DNA of 32,929 nucleotides from Alphaproteobacteria bacterium (GCA_030425145.1 JAUHVK010000039.1:1-32929); one strand, 5' to 3'. Counted from the first letter of the stretch, positions 16,449-24,751 are shown. Notes: generated from the sequence alone by a model not told the origin. Made by a program: numbers and translations.

Positions 16449-16579
16449 GCGGCGCAAGCGCGTTCCAAAGACCGTCCAACGTACGGTATGTTTCTCAGTC
16501 CTTAACCAACATTCCGCATACCCACGCCCACAAAAGCTTTTGAGCGGGAAGGGTCACTCCCATGCCGCGACACCATGAA
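16449..16579. other. gene-free region with short palindromes
   Basis: No conventional gene is supported here. It contains a weak hairpin just after the EEP gene (ACCGT...ACGGT near 16470-16490, followed by ATGTTTCT) that could be its terminator, and a perfect 12-base palindrome CAAAAGCTTTTG at 16531-16542. A micro-ORF beginning at about 16561 (MPRHHELTLS) has AAGGG ahead of it but no other support. Confidence 0.4.
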
Positions 16580-16689
16580 CTGACACTCTCTTGATCCCCG
16601 AAAGGGGCGACCATGAGAAACCGGTTTCAGAAGGCCCCGACAGGGGTACAGGTCCCGGAGTAAAACCCGGCAGATGAGAGAAACGTCAG
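16580..16689 (+). ncRNA. candidate structured RNA, about 110 nt
   Basis: The region folds by eye into a closed multi-branched form. CTGAC (16580-16584) pairs with GTCAG (16685-16689), and CTCTC (16586-16590) with GAGAG (16676-16680). Inside are CCCC-GAAA-GGGG (16596-16607), the palindrome GAAACCGGTTTC (16617-16628), CCCC-GACA-GGGG (16635-16646) and a short CCGG/CCGG helix (about 16655-16670). The GAAA loop is of the stable GNRA type only on the plus strand, which favours that strand. A GC palindrome and pyrimidine-rich run follow at 16699-16720. A 16-codon ORF (MRNRFQKAPTGVQVPE) starts at 16613. I do not recognise a known RNA family. Confidence 0.35.
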
Positions 16690-16698
16690 ACCCTTAGG

Positions 16699-16720
16699 GC
16701 GGCGCCGCTTCTTCTCTTTT
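16699..16720 (+). terminator. possible weak terminator after the RNA candidate
   Basis: GCGGCGCCGC (16699-16708), a 10-base palindrome, is followed by TTCTTCTCTTTT. The stem would be short once a loop is allowed, so this is a weak candidate for the 3' end of a plus-strand transcript. Confidence 0.3.
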
Positions 16721-16815
16721 GAAACAATTCATCCTCGGATTTGACTCGAGGACCTCAAACCAGACAGATCCTCGGGCCCCGCCCGTGGATGACACTCTGC
16801 TGTGGATCACAAACG

Positions 16816-16850
16816 AAAAAGCCCCGGAGCGAACTCCGGGGCTTATCTTT
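16816..16850. terminator. strong bidirectional intrinsic terminator
   Basis: AGCCCCGGAG, loop CGAA and CTCCGGGGCT form a perfect 10-bp stem (16820-16843). On the minus strand it is followed by TTTTT (complement of 16816-16820), and on the plus strand by TTATCTTT. It lies about 30 bp past the fdhB stop and ends the formate dehydrogenase operon; it would also stop plus-strand transcripts. Confidence 0.93.
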
Positions 16851-16872
16851 GGTCAATCGTGTGAAACGACGA

Positions 16873-17466
16873 TCAGCCGTCTTTCTGGTCGTAGGCGGTG
16901 CCCCAGCCCCATGCGCCGGAACCGAAGCCGCGTGCCACGACGCGCTCGCGGTAGATCGCCGACACCACGTCGCCGTCACCGGCGAGCAGAGCCTTGGTGG
17001 CGCACATTTCCGCACAGATCGGCAGTTTGCCTTCGTCGATGCGGTTGCGGCCGTACTTGGCGAACTCGGCTGTGGAGTGGTTCTCTTCCGGGCCACCGGC
17101 GCAGAAGGTGCACTTGTCCATCTTGCCGCGCGAACCGAAGTTGCCCGCTTGCGGGTACTGCGGCGCGCCGAAGGGGCAGGCATAGAAGCAGTAACCGCAA
17201 CCGATGCAGAGGTCCTTGGAGTGCAGGACCACACCCTCTTCGTTCTGGTAGAAGCAGTCCACCGGGCAGACGGCCATACAGGGCGCGTCCGAGCAGTGCA
17301 TACAAGCCACCGAGATCGAGCGTTCGCCGGGCTTGCCGTCGTTGATCGTGACCACCTTGCGGCGGTTGATCCCCCACGGAACCTCGTGTTCGTTCTTACA
17401 GGCCGTGACGCAGGCGTTGCATTCGATGCAGCGTTCGGCGTCGACTAGAAATTTAGCGCGTGCCAT
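16873..17466 (-). CDS. fdhB: formate dehydrogenase beta subunit (4Fe-4S)
   Basis: A 197-residue polyferredoxin subunit of the FDH3 beta type. Cysteine groups are C13-C16-C19-C23, C55-C58-C63-C67, C87-C90-C93-C97 and C119-C122-C151-C155, enough for four [4Fe-4S] clusters passing electrons from the molybdenum centre to the cytochrome b. It is shorter than E. coli FdnH/FdoH and lacks their C-terminal transmembrane helix. It has no signal of its own and would be exported bound to the Tat-bearing alpha subunit. It is preceded by GGAGGAG and starts 15 bp after fdhA. Confidence 0.92.
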   Translation of the reverse strand: MARAKFLVDAERCIECNACVTACKNEHEVPWGINRRKVVTINDGKPGERSISVACMHCSDAPCMAVCPVDCFYQNEEGVVLHSKDLCIGCGYCFYACPFGAPQYPQAGNFGSRGKMDKCTFCAGGPEENHSTAEFAKYGRNRIDEGKLPICAEMCATKALLAGDGDVVSAIYRERVVARGFGSGAWGWGTAYDQKDG

Positions 17467-17481
17467 GTCTTTTTCTCCTCC

Positions 17482-20370
17482 TTACGCTGCCATGATCTTG
17501 CAAAGCGTTGCTTTGGTTTCCTGCATCTGGGTCACCGAGTCATACCCGTAGGTCTGCGCGGTGTTTGTCGATTCACCCAGCACATAGGGGTCGGAACCTT
17601 CCGGGTACTTGCCCCGCAGGTCTTCGCCCTGGAAGTGCCCACCGAAGTGGAACGGCATGAACGCCACACCGGGAGCGACCCGTTCGGTCAGCATGGCCAT
17701 AACCTTGACCTTGCCGCCTTCCGGACCTTCCACCCAGACCTGCGACCCGTCACGCACACCAAGGTCGTTGGCATCGCGCGGGTTGATCTCGATGAACATG
17801 TCCTGCTGCAGCTCGGCCAGCCACGGGTTCGACCGTGTCTCGTCGCCGCCGCCCTCGTATTCGACCAGTCGGCCGGAGGTGAGGATGATCGGGTAATCCG
17901 CCGAGAAATCCTTGGCCTGGATCGACTTGTACATCGTCGGCACACGCCAGAACTTCTTGTCCTCGTAGGTCGGGTAGTCGGCCACGAGGTCGTAGCGGTT
18001 GGTGTAGAGCGGTTCGCGGTGCAGCGGCACCGGATCCGGGAAGGTCCACACCACGGCACGCGCCTTGGCGTTGCCGAACGGCGCACATTCGTGCTTGATC
18101 GCCACACGCTGGATGCCGCCCGAGAGGTCGGTTTTCCAGTTGGTGTTCGGACCCGCCACGGCGTCGATTGCCGCGCGTTCCTCGGCGGTCAGGTCACCGT
18201 CCCAGCCAAGATCCATCAGCATCTGCATGGTGAATTCCGGGTATCCGTCCTGGATCTCGGAATTTGCAGAGGCCACGCCCTCGGCCAGCAGGTTGTCGCC
18301 ATCACGCTCCACGCCGAAACGGGCGCGGAAGGTCAGGCCGCCTTTGGAGACCGGCAGTGACATATCGTACAGGTTTGCCGTACCCGGATGGTTCATCTCG
18401 GGTGTGCCCCAGCAAGGCCACGGCATACCGTAGAAATCACCATCGGCCGGGCCGCCATTCGCCCGCAGAGTGGTGCGGTCGAAGGTGTGCTGGTTCTCCA
18501 TGTGCAGACGCATGCGCTCGGGCGACTGGCCGGTGTAGCCGATCGTCCACATGCCGCGGTTGAACTCGCGGGTGATGTCTTCGATGTTCGGCGTCACACC
18601 ATCGTCTTCGATCGCGATGTTGCGGAAGATGCGGTCGTGGAAACCGAACTTCTGCGCGAAGAGGCCCATGATTTCATGGTCGGTCTTCGATTCGAAGAGC
18701 GGGTCCATGACCTTTTCACGCCACTGGAGCGAGCGGTTCGACGCGGTGACCGAGCCATAGGTCTCGAACTGCGTGGTTGCCGGCAGAAGGTAGACACCAT
18801 CCGTGCGGTCATGCAGCACGGCGGACACGGTCGGGAACGGATCGATCACGACAAGCGTGTCGAGCTTTTCCATCGCCGTCTTCATTTCCGGCAGACGGGT
18901 CTGCGAGTTGGGCGCGTGGCCCCACAGCACCATCACACGGGTGTTGTCCGGCTGATCGAGGTTTTCCTTGTCTTCCAGAACACCGTCGATCCAGCGAGAG
19001 ACCGGGATACCCGTCAGGTTCATCATCGGCGTTTCGCCAACTGTCTCCTGCGAGAACTGACCTTTCAGCCAATCCAGGTCTTCTTCCCAGACGCGGGCCC
19101 AGTGTGCCCAGGACCCTGCGGCCAGGCCGTAGTAGCCGGGCAGGGTGTCTGCGAGAACGCCAAGGTCGGTTGCACCCTGCACGTTGTCGTGGCCGCGGAA
19201 GATGTTGGTGCCGCCGCCGCTTGTACCCATGTTGCCGAGGGCAAGCTGGAGCACACAGTAGGCGCGGGTGTTGTTGTTGCCGTTGGTGTGCTGGGTACCA
19301 CCCATGCACCAGATAACGGTGCCGGGACGGTTGTTTGCCAGCGTACGGGCAACGCGCTCAAGCTGCGAACCGGGGGTACCGGTGACGCGCTCAACCTCTT
19401 CGGGGTTCCATTTGGCGACTTCTTCCTTGATCTGGTCCATGCCCCAGACGCGGGTGCGGATGAACTCTTTGTCTTCCCAACCGTTCTCGAAGATGTGCCA
19501 CAGGATACCCCAGACCAGCGCCACGTCGGTGCCGGGACGGAAGCGGACATATTCGTCGGCATGGGCTGCGGTGCGGGTGAACCGCGGGTCGCAGACGATG
19601 ACCGGCGCGTTGTTCTGCTCTTTCGCCTTGAGGATGTGGAGCAGGGACACCGGGTGCGCTTCGGCCGGGTTGCCACCGATCAGGAAGATCGCACGGCTGT
19701 TGTGGATGTCGTTGTAGCTGTTGGTCATGGCGCCGTAGCCCCATGTGTTCGCAACGCCCGCAACGGTGGTCGAGTGACAGATCCGCGCCTGGTGGTCGAT
19801 GTTGTTCGTACCCCAGTAGGCGGCGAACTTGCGCAGCAGGTACGCCTGTTCGTTGTTGTGCTTCGCGGAACCGAGCCAGTAGACCGAATCCGGGCCGCTC
19901 TCGTCGCGGACCTGAAGCATCTTATCACCGATCTCGTTGATCGCCTGTTCCCAGCTGATGCGCTTCCACTCACCACCCTCTTTTTTCATCGGGTACTTGA
20001 GACGGCGTTCACCATGGGCGTGCTCGCGGACAGCGGCACCTTTGGCGCAGTGCGCACCGAGGTTGAACGGGCTGTCCCAACCGGGCTCCTGACCGATCCA
20101 GACGCCATTGCTGACTTCGGCGACGACGGTACAGCCGACCGAGCAGTGGGTGCAGACGGATTTGACGGTTTGAACCGCGCCGTTGACGGCGGATTGTGCG
20201 CTGGCTTGCGTGACCGCACCGCCCGTTGCGCTGATGGCTGCAAGACCACCGATGGCCAGACCCGATCCACGCAGGAACGAACGTCTGTCGACAGATTTAT
20301 TGGAGATTTCCGAAATCAGGCCTGTCCGCGCTGCGCGCCGGGTGAGCCCTCCGGTTTTTTTTCTTAGCAT
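17482..20370 (-). CDS. fdhA: formate dehydrogenase catalytic alpha subunit
   Basis: A 962-residue molybdopterin oxidoreductase. The Tat signal DRRSFLRG (28-35) and a hydrophobic stretch precede the [4Fe-4S] ligands C73, C76, C80 and C108. The metal ligand is Cys198 with His199 (ARICHSTTVAG), where E. coli FdnG has selenocysteine, so no UGA recoding is needed. The C-terminal dinucleotide-binding domain begins around residue 820 (YPIILTSGRLVEY). It oxidises formate to CO2 in the periplasm. GAGGGATAAC precedes the ATG. An eight-A run near codons 3-6 is a possible slippage site. It is one frame, full length. Confidence 0.95.
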   Translation of the reverse strand: MLRKKTGGLTRRAARTGLISEISNKSVDRRSFLRGSGLAIGGLAAISATGGAVTQASAQSAVNGAVQTVKSVCTHCSVGCTVVAEVSNGVWIGQEPGWDSPFNLGAHCAKGAAVREHAHGERRLKYPMKKEGGEWKRISWEQAINEIGDKMLQVRDESGPDSVYWLGSAKHNNEQAYLLRKFAAYWGTNNIDHQARICHSTTVAGVANTWGYGAMTNSYNDIHNSRAIFLIGGNPAEAHPVSLLHILKAKEQNNAPVIVCDPRFTRTAAHADEYVRFRPGTDVALVWGILWHIFENGWEDKEFIRTRVWGMDQIKEEVAKWNPEEVERVTGTPGSQLERVARTLANNRPGTVIWCMGGTQHTNGNNNTRAYCVLQLALGNMGTSGGGTNIFRGHDNVQGATDLGVLADTLPGYYGLAAGSWAHWARVWEEDLDWLKGQFSQETVGETPMMNLTGIPVSRWIDGVLEDKENLDQPDNTRVMVLWGHAPNSQTRLPEMKTAMEKLDTLVVIDPFPTVSAVLHDRTDGVYLLPATTQFETYGSVTASNRSLQWREKVMDPLFESKTDHEIMGLFAQKFGFHDRIFRNIAIEDDGVTPNIEDITREFNRGMWTIGYTGQSPERMRLHMENQHTFDRTTLRANGGPADGDFYGMPWPCWGTPEMNHPGTANLYDMSLPVSKGGLTFRARFGVERDGDNLLAEGVASANSEIQDGYPEFTMQMLMDLGWDGDLTAEERAAIDAVAGPNTNWKTDLSGGIQRVAIKHECAPFGNAKARAVVWTFPDPVPLHREPLYTNRYDLVADYPTYEDKKFWRVPTMYKSIQAKDFSADYPIILTSGRLVEYEGGGDETRSNPWLAELQQDMFIEINPRDANDLGVRDGSQVWVEGPEGGKVKVMAMLTERVAPGVAFMPFHFGGHFQGEDLRGKYPEGSDPYVLGESTNTAQTYGYDSVTQMQETKATLCKIMAA

Positions 20371-20473
20371 GTTATCCCTCTTTAGCTACCTATGGCGCGC
20401 TGCGCCGTCGGCTGGGTTGCGATCTGCACAAGGGGGCTGGCCCGCCATGCAGAAGGGGGTGATTTACGATGTA

Positions 20474-20665
20474 CTAGAACCGGGTACTGGCGAGGTAGGC
20501 ACGTGTATGCGCGGTATCCTGCATACGACCGTTGGCTACAGGGGCATCCGCCGCTTCGGCTTCGGTACCCGATACGGCAACTGCCGCCACAGCAGCTGGA
20601 GCTGCAGTGCCTGCCAGTTTCAGAAAATCACGGCGGCTTGCAGACGCCTCGGTTTTCTCAGTCAT
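20474..20665 (-). CDS. short Tat-signal protein of the formate dehydrogenase locus
   Basis: A 63-residue protein made largely of a twin-arginine signal (SRRDFLKLAG at 10-19, then an Ala-rich hydrophobic stretch) and a short tail (NGRMQDTAHTRAYLASTRF). It matches the small family found immediately upstream of formate dehydrogenase alpha genes ('formate dehydrogenase region TAT target'). Its role is unproven; it may help export or assembly of the complex. A good ribosome site, GGGAGGAACC, precedes the ATG. The gap to fdhA is about 100 bp. Confidence 0.85.
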   Translation of the reverse strand: MTEKTEASASRRDFLKLAGTAAPAAVAAVAVSGTEAEAADAPVANGRMQDTAHTRAYLASTRF

Positions 20666-20743
20666 TGAAGGTTCCTCCCTTCTTCCTGTTTGTGCGGCGC
20701 AAGCACCGCGGGGTGACGGTTGCCCGTCGGGTGCACTCCCGGT

Positions 20744-21358
20744 TTAAGCCGGGGTTAGTCTGAACGCTTCGCGCTCAATCTGCATGAATGCCTTTCCGAC
20801 CGACCCTACCGCGCTGTAGAGCATGGCAGAGGTTGCGGTTTCGAGATCGGCATAAAAATGACCTGCCCACGGTGCGATGTGGCGGTTAAAAAACAGTTTC
20901 TGATCCTCAAGCGAGGAGGGGGCCGCGAACCGTCCAACGATCAGCCCGCCCATCACTTCCATCAGTGTGGCGATGTTATCTTCGGGTTCGTAGACGTTCG
21001 GAGCACGTTCGATCCGGCGCGCGGACAGGTCGCTGCGCAGAACCGCCAGCGGTTTCTCGTGCAAGAAGCCGGTCAGGTAGTAGCTGGCATAGGGCAACAG
21101 CTCTCCACGGCCCAAGCCGATGAAAAGCTTGTTGAACTCTCGTTCAGCCTGTTTCGGGGTGGTTGTCTTGGCACATCCGGCAAGGCGGGTGACTGCCTGA
21201 CCGAGTTCGGTGTCATCGCCAGTCAGACCGGCGGTCTGTGCCAGCAAAAACTCATCCGGCGGAGCCGACAGGATCAGCCCGAGGAAATTGTAGAGATCCG
21301 CCCGCAGGCGGTCTTCGTCCGACACTGTTGGCGAGGTCTGAGCCGCGCTCGTTGTCAT
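20744..21358 (-). CDS. TorD-family molybdoenzyme chaperone
   Basis: A 204-residue all-helical protein of the TorD/DmsD/NarJ family. Family features include LRADLYNFLGLILSAPP near the N-terminus, EREFNKLFIGLGRGELLPYASYYLTG in the middle, and PEDNIATLMEVMGGLI. Such chaperones bind the Tat signal and guide molybdenum cofactor insertion. Here FdhA or the 63-residue Tat protein is the likely client. Its ATG overlaps the DUF3306 stop by four bases (ATGA). A small hairpin, GACGG/CCGTC at 20715-20728, lies between it and the Tat protein gene. Confidence 0.85.
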   Translation of the reverse strand: MTTSAAQTSPTVSDEDRLRADLYNFLGLILSAPPDEFLLAQTAGLTGDDTELGQAVTRLAGCAKTTTPKQAEREFNKLFIGLGRGELLPYASYYLTGFLHEKPLAVLRSDLSARRIERAPNVYEPEDNIATLMEVMGGLIVGRFAAPSSLEDQKLFFNRHIAPWAGHFYADLETATSAMLYSAVGSVGKAFMQIEREAFRLTPA

Positions 21359-22038
21359 CCTGTCTCGCTTTCTATTCTGAATCGCATCCGACGTGGACGC
21401 ACGGATTCCTCAATCACTGTATCCAATGGTGTGCCGTTGGCATAATCATCGCCACTGCCCGCATCTACGACTATGGTCGTAGATGCGGGTGCGGCAATTG
21501 CATCTTTTTGCATGATTTCCGGAATTGATGCATTTTCCTCGAAAGTTTTCTCGTCATCCTCGGTCAGCGCGATTTCCGACAGATTCTCTGGGGTATCAAT
21601 ACCTTCACCGGATGCCGCTGCGGTTTTGGCCCGTTCTTGCGCTTCCAATGCCTGCACGTGACGCAACAATCCCTTGCCGACCTGGTAGGCGGTCTTGACC
21701 CCCGGCGCATCGGTGGCGGCATTGGTAAAATCGCCGTCGTAATCGTTCAGCCCGTCAAGATTGGCCAGCACCGGATTGAGCCGCCAGAGCTGCCGCATCG
21801 CCCGGCGGCGCAGGCGTTCGGGCACGGCTTTGTTCATGAACCCGGCAATATCCTGACCAGGCTCCAGACTGTCCGGATCAGGCAGGCCGAGTTCCTCCAG
21901 AATCTCGCTGTCGGTCTTTTCCTCAAGCTGTTTCTGCTTGGCCTCGACCTCGGCAGCTTCGACCTTGCGGGCCTCTTCGGCCTCTTCCGCTTCGACCCGC
22001 GCTTTGCGGCGGGACCAGAAATCCGAACCCCGGCTCAT
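21355..22038 (-). CDS. DUF3306 formate dehydrogenase accessory protein
   Basis: A 227-residue protein recognised as DUF3306. A charged, coiled-coil-like N-terminus (SRRKARVEAEEAEEARKVEA) is followed by the conserved core LPDPDSLEPGQDIAGFM and PERLRRRAMRQLWRLNPVLAN, then LDGLNDYDGDFTN. The C-terminal third is acidic and low in complexity. There is no signal or membrane segment, so it is cytosolic. It overlaps both neighbours by ATGA, giving a translationally coupled DUF3305-DUF3306-TorD unit typical of alphaproteobacterial formate dehydrogenase loci. Biochemical role unknown. Confidence 0.85.
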   Translation of the reverse strand: MSRGSDFWSRRKARVEAEEAEEARKVEAAEVEAKQKQLEEKTDSEILEELGLPDPDSLEPGQDIAGFMNKAVPERLRRRAMRQLWRLNPVLANLDGLNDYDGDFTNAATDAPGVKTAYQVGKGLLRHVQALEAQERAKTAAASGEGIDTPENLSEIALTEDDEKTFEENASIPEIMQKDAIAAPASTTIVVDAGSGDDYANGTPLDTVIEESVRPRRMRFRIESETG

Positions 22039-22595
22039 GACTTGCGTGCCTTTCTTGCGCTTGTAGGCGTGCGGTATACATCGCTGACCTGCGCGATGCG
22101 CGCATCCCCGATGCCGTCCTCCACCTTATCCTCGTGATAACGCTTGCGTTTACGCTTTACGAAAGGCTCTTCGACGAAGTGGCGGTCGGTCCACTCCTGC
22201 ACCCAGGCCACAAGCGCCGGGGGCATCGGAACCTTTTCCACCACATCCTCGCCGCCATCGGCATATTGCATGGCCTCGTGCGGATTTGCGGTTATCAGCT
22301 TGACCTTATAAGGCCATTCATCCTCGCCGGGTTGCAGCACCACATAAGCGCAGACCACTGCCTCGGCGAGGCCAATGCGATAGGCTTCGGCATCGGTGCG
22401 CCAAAGGGTCAGGTTTCGCGTGCCGACGTGAAACTCGGCGGTATCCCCTTCTTCTCGCAGCATTTTCCAATGGGCTGGCGCGGCACCGGGCAACAGGGCC
22501 ACAGGCGAATAGGCCCATTTCTGCCAGCGGGTCACACCGGGGCGGCGCTGCATCACAACGCCCACCGGCATCTCGATGGAACGGTCGTCAGTCAT
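22035..22595 (-). CDS. DUF3305 formate dehydrogenase accessory protein
   Basis: A 186-residue protein with the DUF3305 signature at its N-terminus (IEMPVGVVMQRRPGVTRWQKWAYSP), then LWRTDAEAYRIGL and a basic C-terminus (VKRKRKRYHEDK). I use the ATG at 22595 because family members begin close to this signature. In-frame ATGs at 22643 and 22673 would add residues without a better ribosome site. It is the first gene of the minus-strand formate dehydrogenase operon and is divergent from the polyferredoxin gene 130 bp away, so the promoters are in that gap. Function unknown. Confidence 0.83.
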   Translation of the reverse strand: MTDDRSIEMPVGVVMQRRPGVTRWQKWAYSPVALLPGAAPAHWKMLREEGDTAEFHVGTRNLTLWRTDAEAYRIGLAEAVVCAYVVLQPGEDEWPYKVKLITANPHEAMQYADGGEDVVEKVPMPPALVAWVQEWTDRHFVEEPFVKRKRKRYHEDKVEDGIGDARIAQVSDVYRTPTSARKARKS

Positions 22596-22725
22596 GGTCA
22601 AACTCTGGTCCTCCCAATCCGGCCTCACGGGCGCGGTTGACATCTGCGTAGCATAGCCCTTGGGTATGTCCAAACATCAACCAACGACAAGAGACCACGC
22701 CGGCAACCGCCGCGAAAGGGCCAAC

Positions 22726-24696
22726 ATGGGAACCAGAGTGCTTCTTTGTGACTGCCTTGGCAGCCAATCCGTCGACGCCGCCGCCATTGGCGAGGCGACA
22801 CAGCTTGATCCGTCGAAATTGTATACAAACCTGTGCGGCACACAGGCCGAAGCCGCCGCCAAGGCAATCGAAGCCGGCGATGTCATGATCGCCTGCGCGC
22901 AGGAAAGCGCGTTTTTCGAAATGCTTGCCGAGGAGCTTGGCGTCGATGCACCGGGCTTTGTCGACATCCGCGACCGCGCCGGGTGGAGTGACCAATCTGA
23001 CAAGGCCGGGCCGAAACAGGCGGCGCTGGCGGCCGAGGCGACGCTGAACCTTCCGGTCGCCAAGGTTGTCGATGTGGTCAGCGAAGGCACCTGCCTGATT
23101 GTCGGTGGCGGCGAGGCGGCGTTCTCGGCAGCGGCGCAACTGTGTGACTCGCTGGCGGTGACAGTGCTGCAGACTGACACGGCGGATGTACCTTTGGATC
23201 GACGCTTTGACGTTGTGCGGGGACGGGTGCGCAACCTGAACGGCGCGCTGGGCCAGTTCGAAGTGCGGATCGACGGGTTTGCGCAACTGCTGCCCGGTGG
23301 GCGCGGTGCCTTTGGGTTCAGCGCTGCAAAGGACGGAGCGGTTTCGGAATGTGATCTGGTGATCGACCTGACCGGCGAGCCTGCCATGGTGCCCGCACCA
23401 CACAAGCGCGAAGGTTACCTGCGCGCCGATCCGCGCCAGCCTGCTGCGGTCGAAGCGCTTCTGGCCGAAGCGGTGCAAATGGTCGGCACGTTTGAGAAGC
23501 CGCTCTATATCTCGCTGGAGCCTGCTTTGTGCGCGCACAGCCGCGCCGAACAGACGGGCTGTTCCAAATGTCTCAACATCTGTCCGACCGGGGCGATCAC
23601 CTCGGCGGGCGACCACGTGGCTATTGATCCGATGATCTGCGCGGGCTGCGGCGCCTGTGCTGCTTTGTGTCCTTCCGGGGCGATTGCCTATGACGCGCCG
23701 CCCGTGTCGGCGGTATTCCGGCGGCTGGATGCACTGTCCTCGACCTATCGCAAGGCTGGTGGCGCTGCGCCGCGCCTGCTGGTGCATGATACCGACCACG
23801 GGGATGAGATGATCAGCCTCGCCGCGCGGTTTGGCCGGGGTCTGCCCGCTGATGTGATCCCCTTTGCCATGGACAGCCTCGCGGCTTTTGGCCATGCCGA
23901 GATGATGGCCGCACTGAGCTGTGGTTTTGCATCGGTCGACGTGCTGCTGGCCCCGCGCACTGAACGGGACACGCCGGAGCATGAAGCGGCGCTGGCCAAT
24001 GCATTGTCAGGTGGGGGCCGGGTGCAGGTGATCGACATGGTCGATCCCGACGCGTTGAGTGATCACCTTTATGGTGGCGACACGCCGAAACCAGTGGCGT
24101 CCCCCAGCCTGCCCATCGGCACCCGCCGTCAGGTGGCCCGGGTTGCGGCCAAGGCGATGGTGCCCGAGGCCGAGATGCTGCCCCTGCCGGAAAACGCGCC
24201 CTATGGTGCGGTTCTTGTAGACACCGACGCTTGTACGCTATGCCTGAGCTGTGTGTCGCTTTGCCCGTCCGGCGCGCTAGGCGACAACCCTGATCTGCCG
24301 CAGCTGCTGTTCCAAGAGGATGCCTGCCTGCAATGCGGTATCTGCGCCACGATCTGCCCGGAGACCGCAATCACGCTGGAACCGCGCATGAACCTCACGG
24401 ACGCAGCCTTCAGCCAGGTGGTTCTGAACGAGGAAGAGCCTTTTGCCTGCATCGAATGCGGCGCGCTGTTCGGGGTGAAATCGACCATCGAGAAGATCAG
24501 CGAAAAGCTGGCAGGCAAACATTCGATGTTCGCCACCAATGACGCGGCGAAGATGATCCAGATGTGCGACAATTGCCGGATTCAGGCGCAGTACCATTCG
24601 CAGAACAACCCGTTCTCGCTGGGTGAACCGCGTATCCCGCGCACGACGGATGATTACCTGAGCGACTCGCCCTATTCGAAACGCAAGGATCACTGA
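22726..24696 (+). CDS. polyferredoxin with four 4Fe-4S motifs
   Basis: A 656-residue soluble iron-sulfur protein. There are four ferredoxin-type motifs: CSKCLNICP and CAGCGACAALCP mid-protein, CTLCLSCVSLCP and CLQCGICATICP near the C-terminus. After them come two further CxxC pairs (CIECG and CDNC) resembling a zinc ribbon. Its N-terminal ~120 residues hold another two-cysteine stretch (LLCDCLG) and a GGG nucleotide-like turn (IVGGGEAAFS). The start MGTRVL at 22726 has AAAGGG five bases ahead; an upstream start would add a poorly conserved leader. Proteins of this type accompany DUF3305/3306 next to formate dehydrogenase. Probably an electron carrier or an assembly factor. Confidence 0.82.
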   Translation: MGTRVLLCDCLGSQSVDAAAIGEATQLDPSKLYTNLCGTQAEAAAKAIEAGDVMIACAQESAFFEMLAEELGVDAPGFVDIRDRAGWSDQSDKAGPKQAALAAEATLNLPVAKVVDVVSEGTCLIVGGGEAAFSAAAQLCDSLAVTVLQTDTADVPLDRRFDVVRGRVRNLNGALGQFEVRIDGFAQLLPGGRGAFGFSAAKDGAVSECDLVIDLTGEPAMVPAPHKREGYLRADPRQPAAVEALLAEAVQMVGTFEKPLYISLEPALCAHSRAEQTGCSKCLNICPTGAITSAGDHVAIDPMICAGCGACAALCPSGAIAYDAPPVSAVFRRLDALSSTYRKAGGAAPRLLVHDTDHGDEMISLAARFGRGLPADVIPFAMDSLAAFGHAEMMAALSCGFASVDVLLAPRTERDTPEHEAALANALSGGGRVQVIDMVDPDALSDHLYGGDTPKPVASPSLPIGTRRQVARVAAKAMVPEAEMLPLPENAPYGAVLVDTDACTLCLSCVSLCPSGALGDNPDLPQLLFQEDACLQCGICATICPETAITLEPRMNLTDAAFSQVVLNEEEPFACIECGALFGVKSTIEKISEKLAGKHSMFATNDAAKMIQMCDNCRIQAQYHSQNNPFSLGEPRIPRTTDDYLSDSPYSKRKDH

Positions 24697-24703
24697 GCGG
24701 GGA

Positions 24704-24747
24704 AGGCGTTTCGAAATCGCGGTGGAACGCCCTTCGAAGGGCGTTCC
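24704..24747. repeat. paired TTCGAA-centred palindromes
   Basis: Two hairpins lie between convergent genes. The first, 24704-24723, has the core GCGTTTCGAAATCGC (seven or more pairs with one bulged T). The second, 24724-24747, is a perfect 24-base palindrome with arms GGAACGCCC/GGGCGTTCC around TTCGAA. They probably act as a bidirectional transcript end. The right half of the first is identical to a palindrome at 28072-28091. Confidence 0.75.
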
Positions 24748-24751
24748 CGCC

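Noticed and set aside
16650-16680. Resemblance of ACAGGTCCCGGAG...GGCAGATGA to the SRP (4.5S) RNA tip
   Set aside because: The conserved GGAAG loop and the symmetric bulge sequence of SRP RNA are missing, so the likeness is superficial.
19770-19790. Selenocysteine (UGA) in the formate dehydrogenase alpha subunit
   Set aside because: The frame runs without interruption and has Cys198 at the active site, so there is no recoded stop.
18388-20367. Plus-strand frame of 659 codons across fdhA
   Set aside because: Antisense of a certain molybdoenzyme gene. Its product has no domain pattern and the frame follows from codon bias.
20715-20728. GACGG/CCGTC hairpin between the TorD-like and Tat protein genes as a terminator
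   Set aside because: The 5-bp stem has no U-run after it; it is at most a weak attenuator or processing site.
22588-23982. Minus-strand frame of 464 codons across the polyferredoxin gene
   Set aside because: The product is rich in Arg, His and Gln, as expected for an antisense shadow, while the plus-strand frame has ordered Fe-S motifs.
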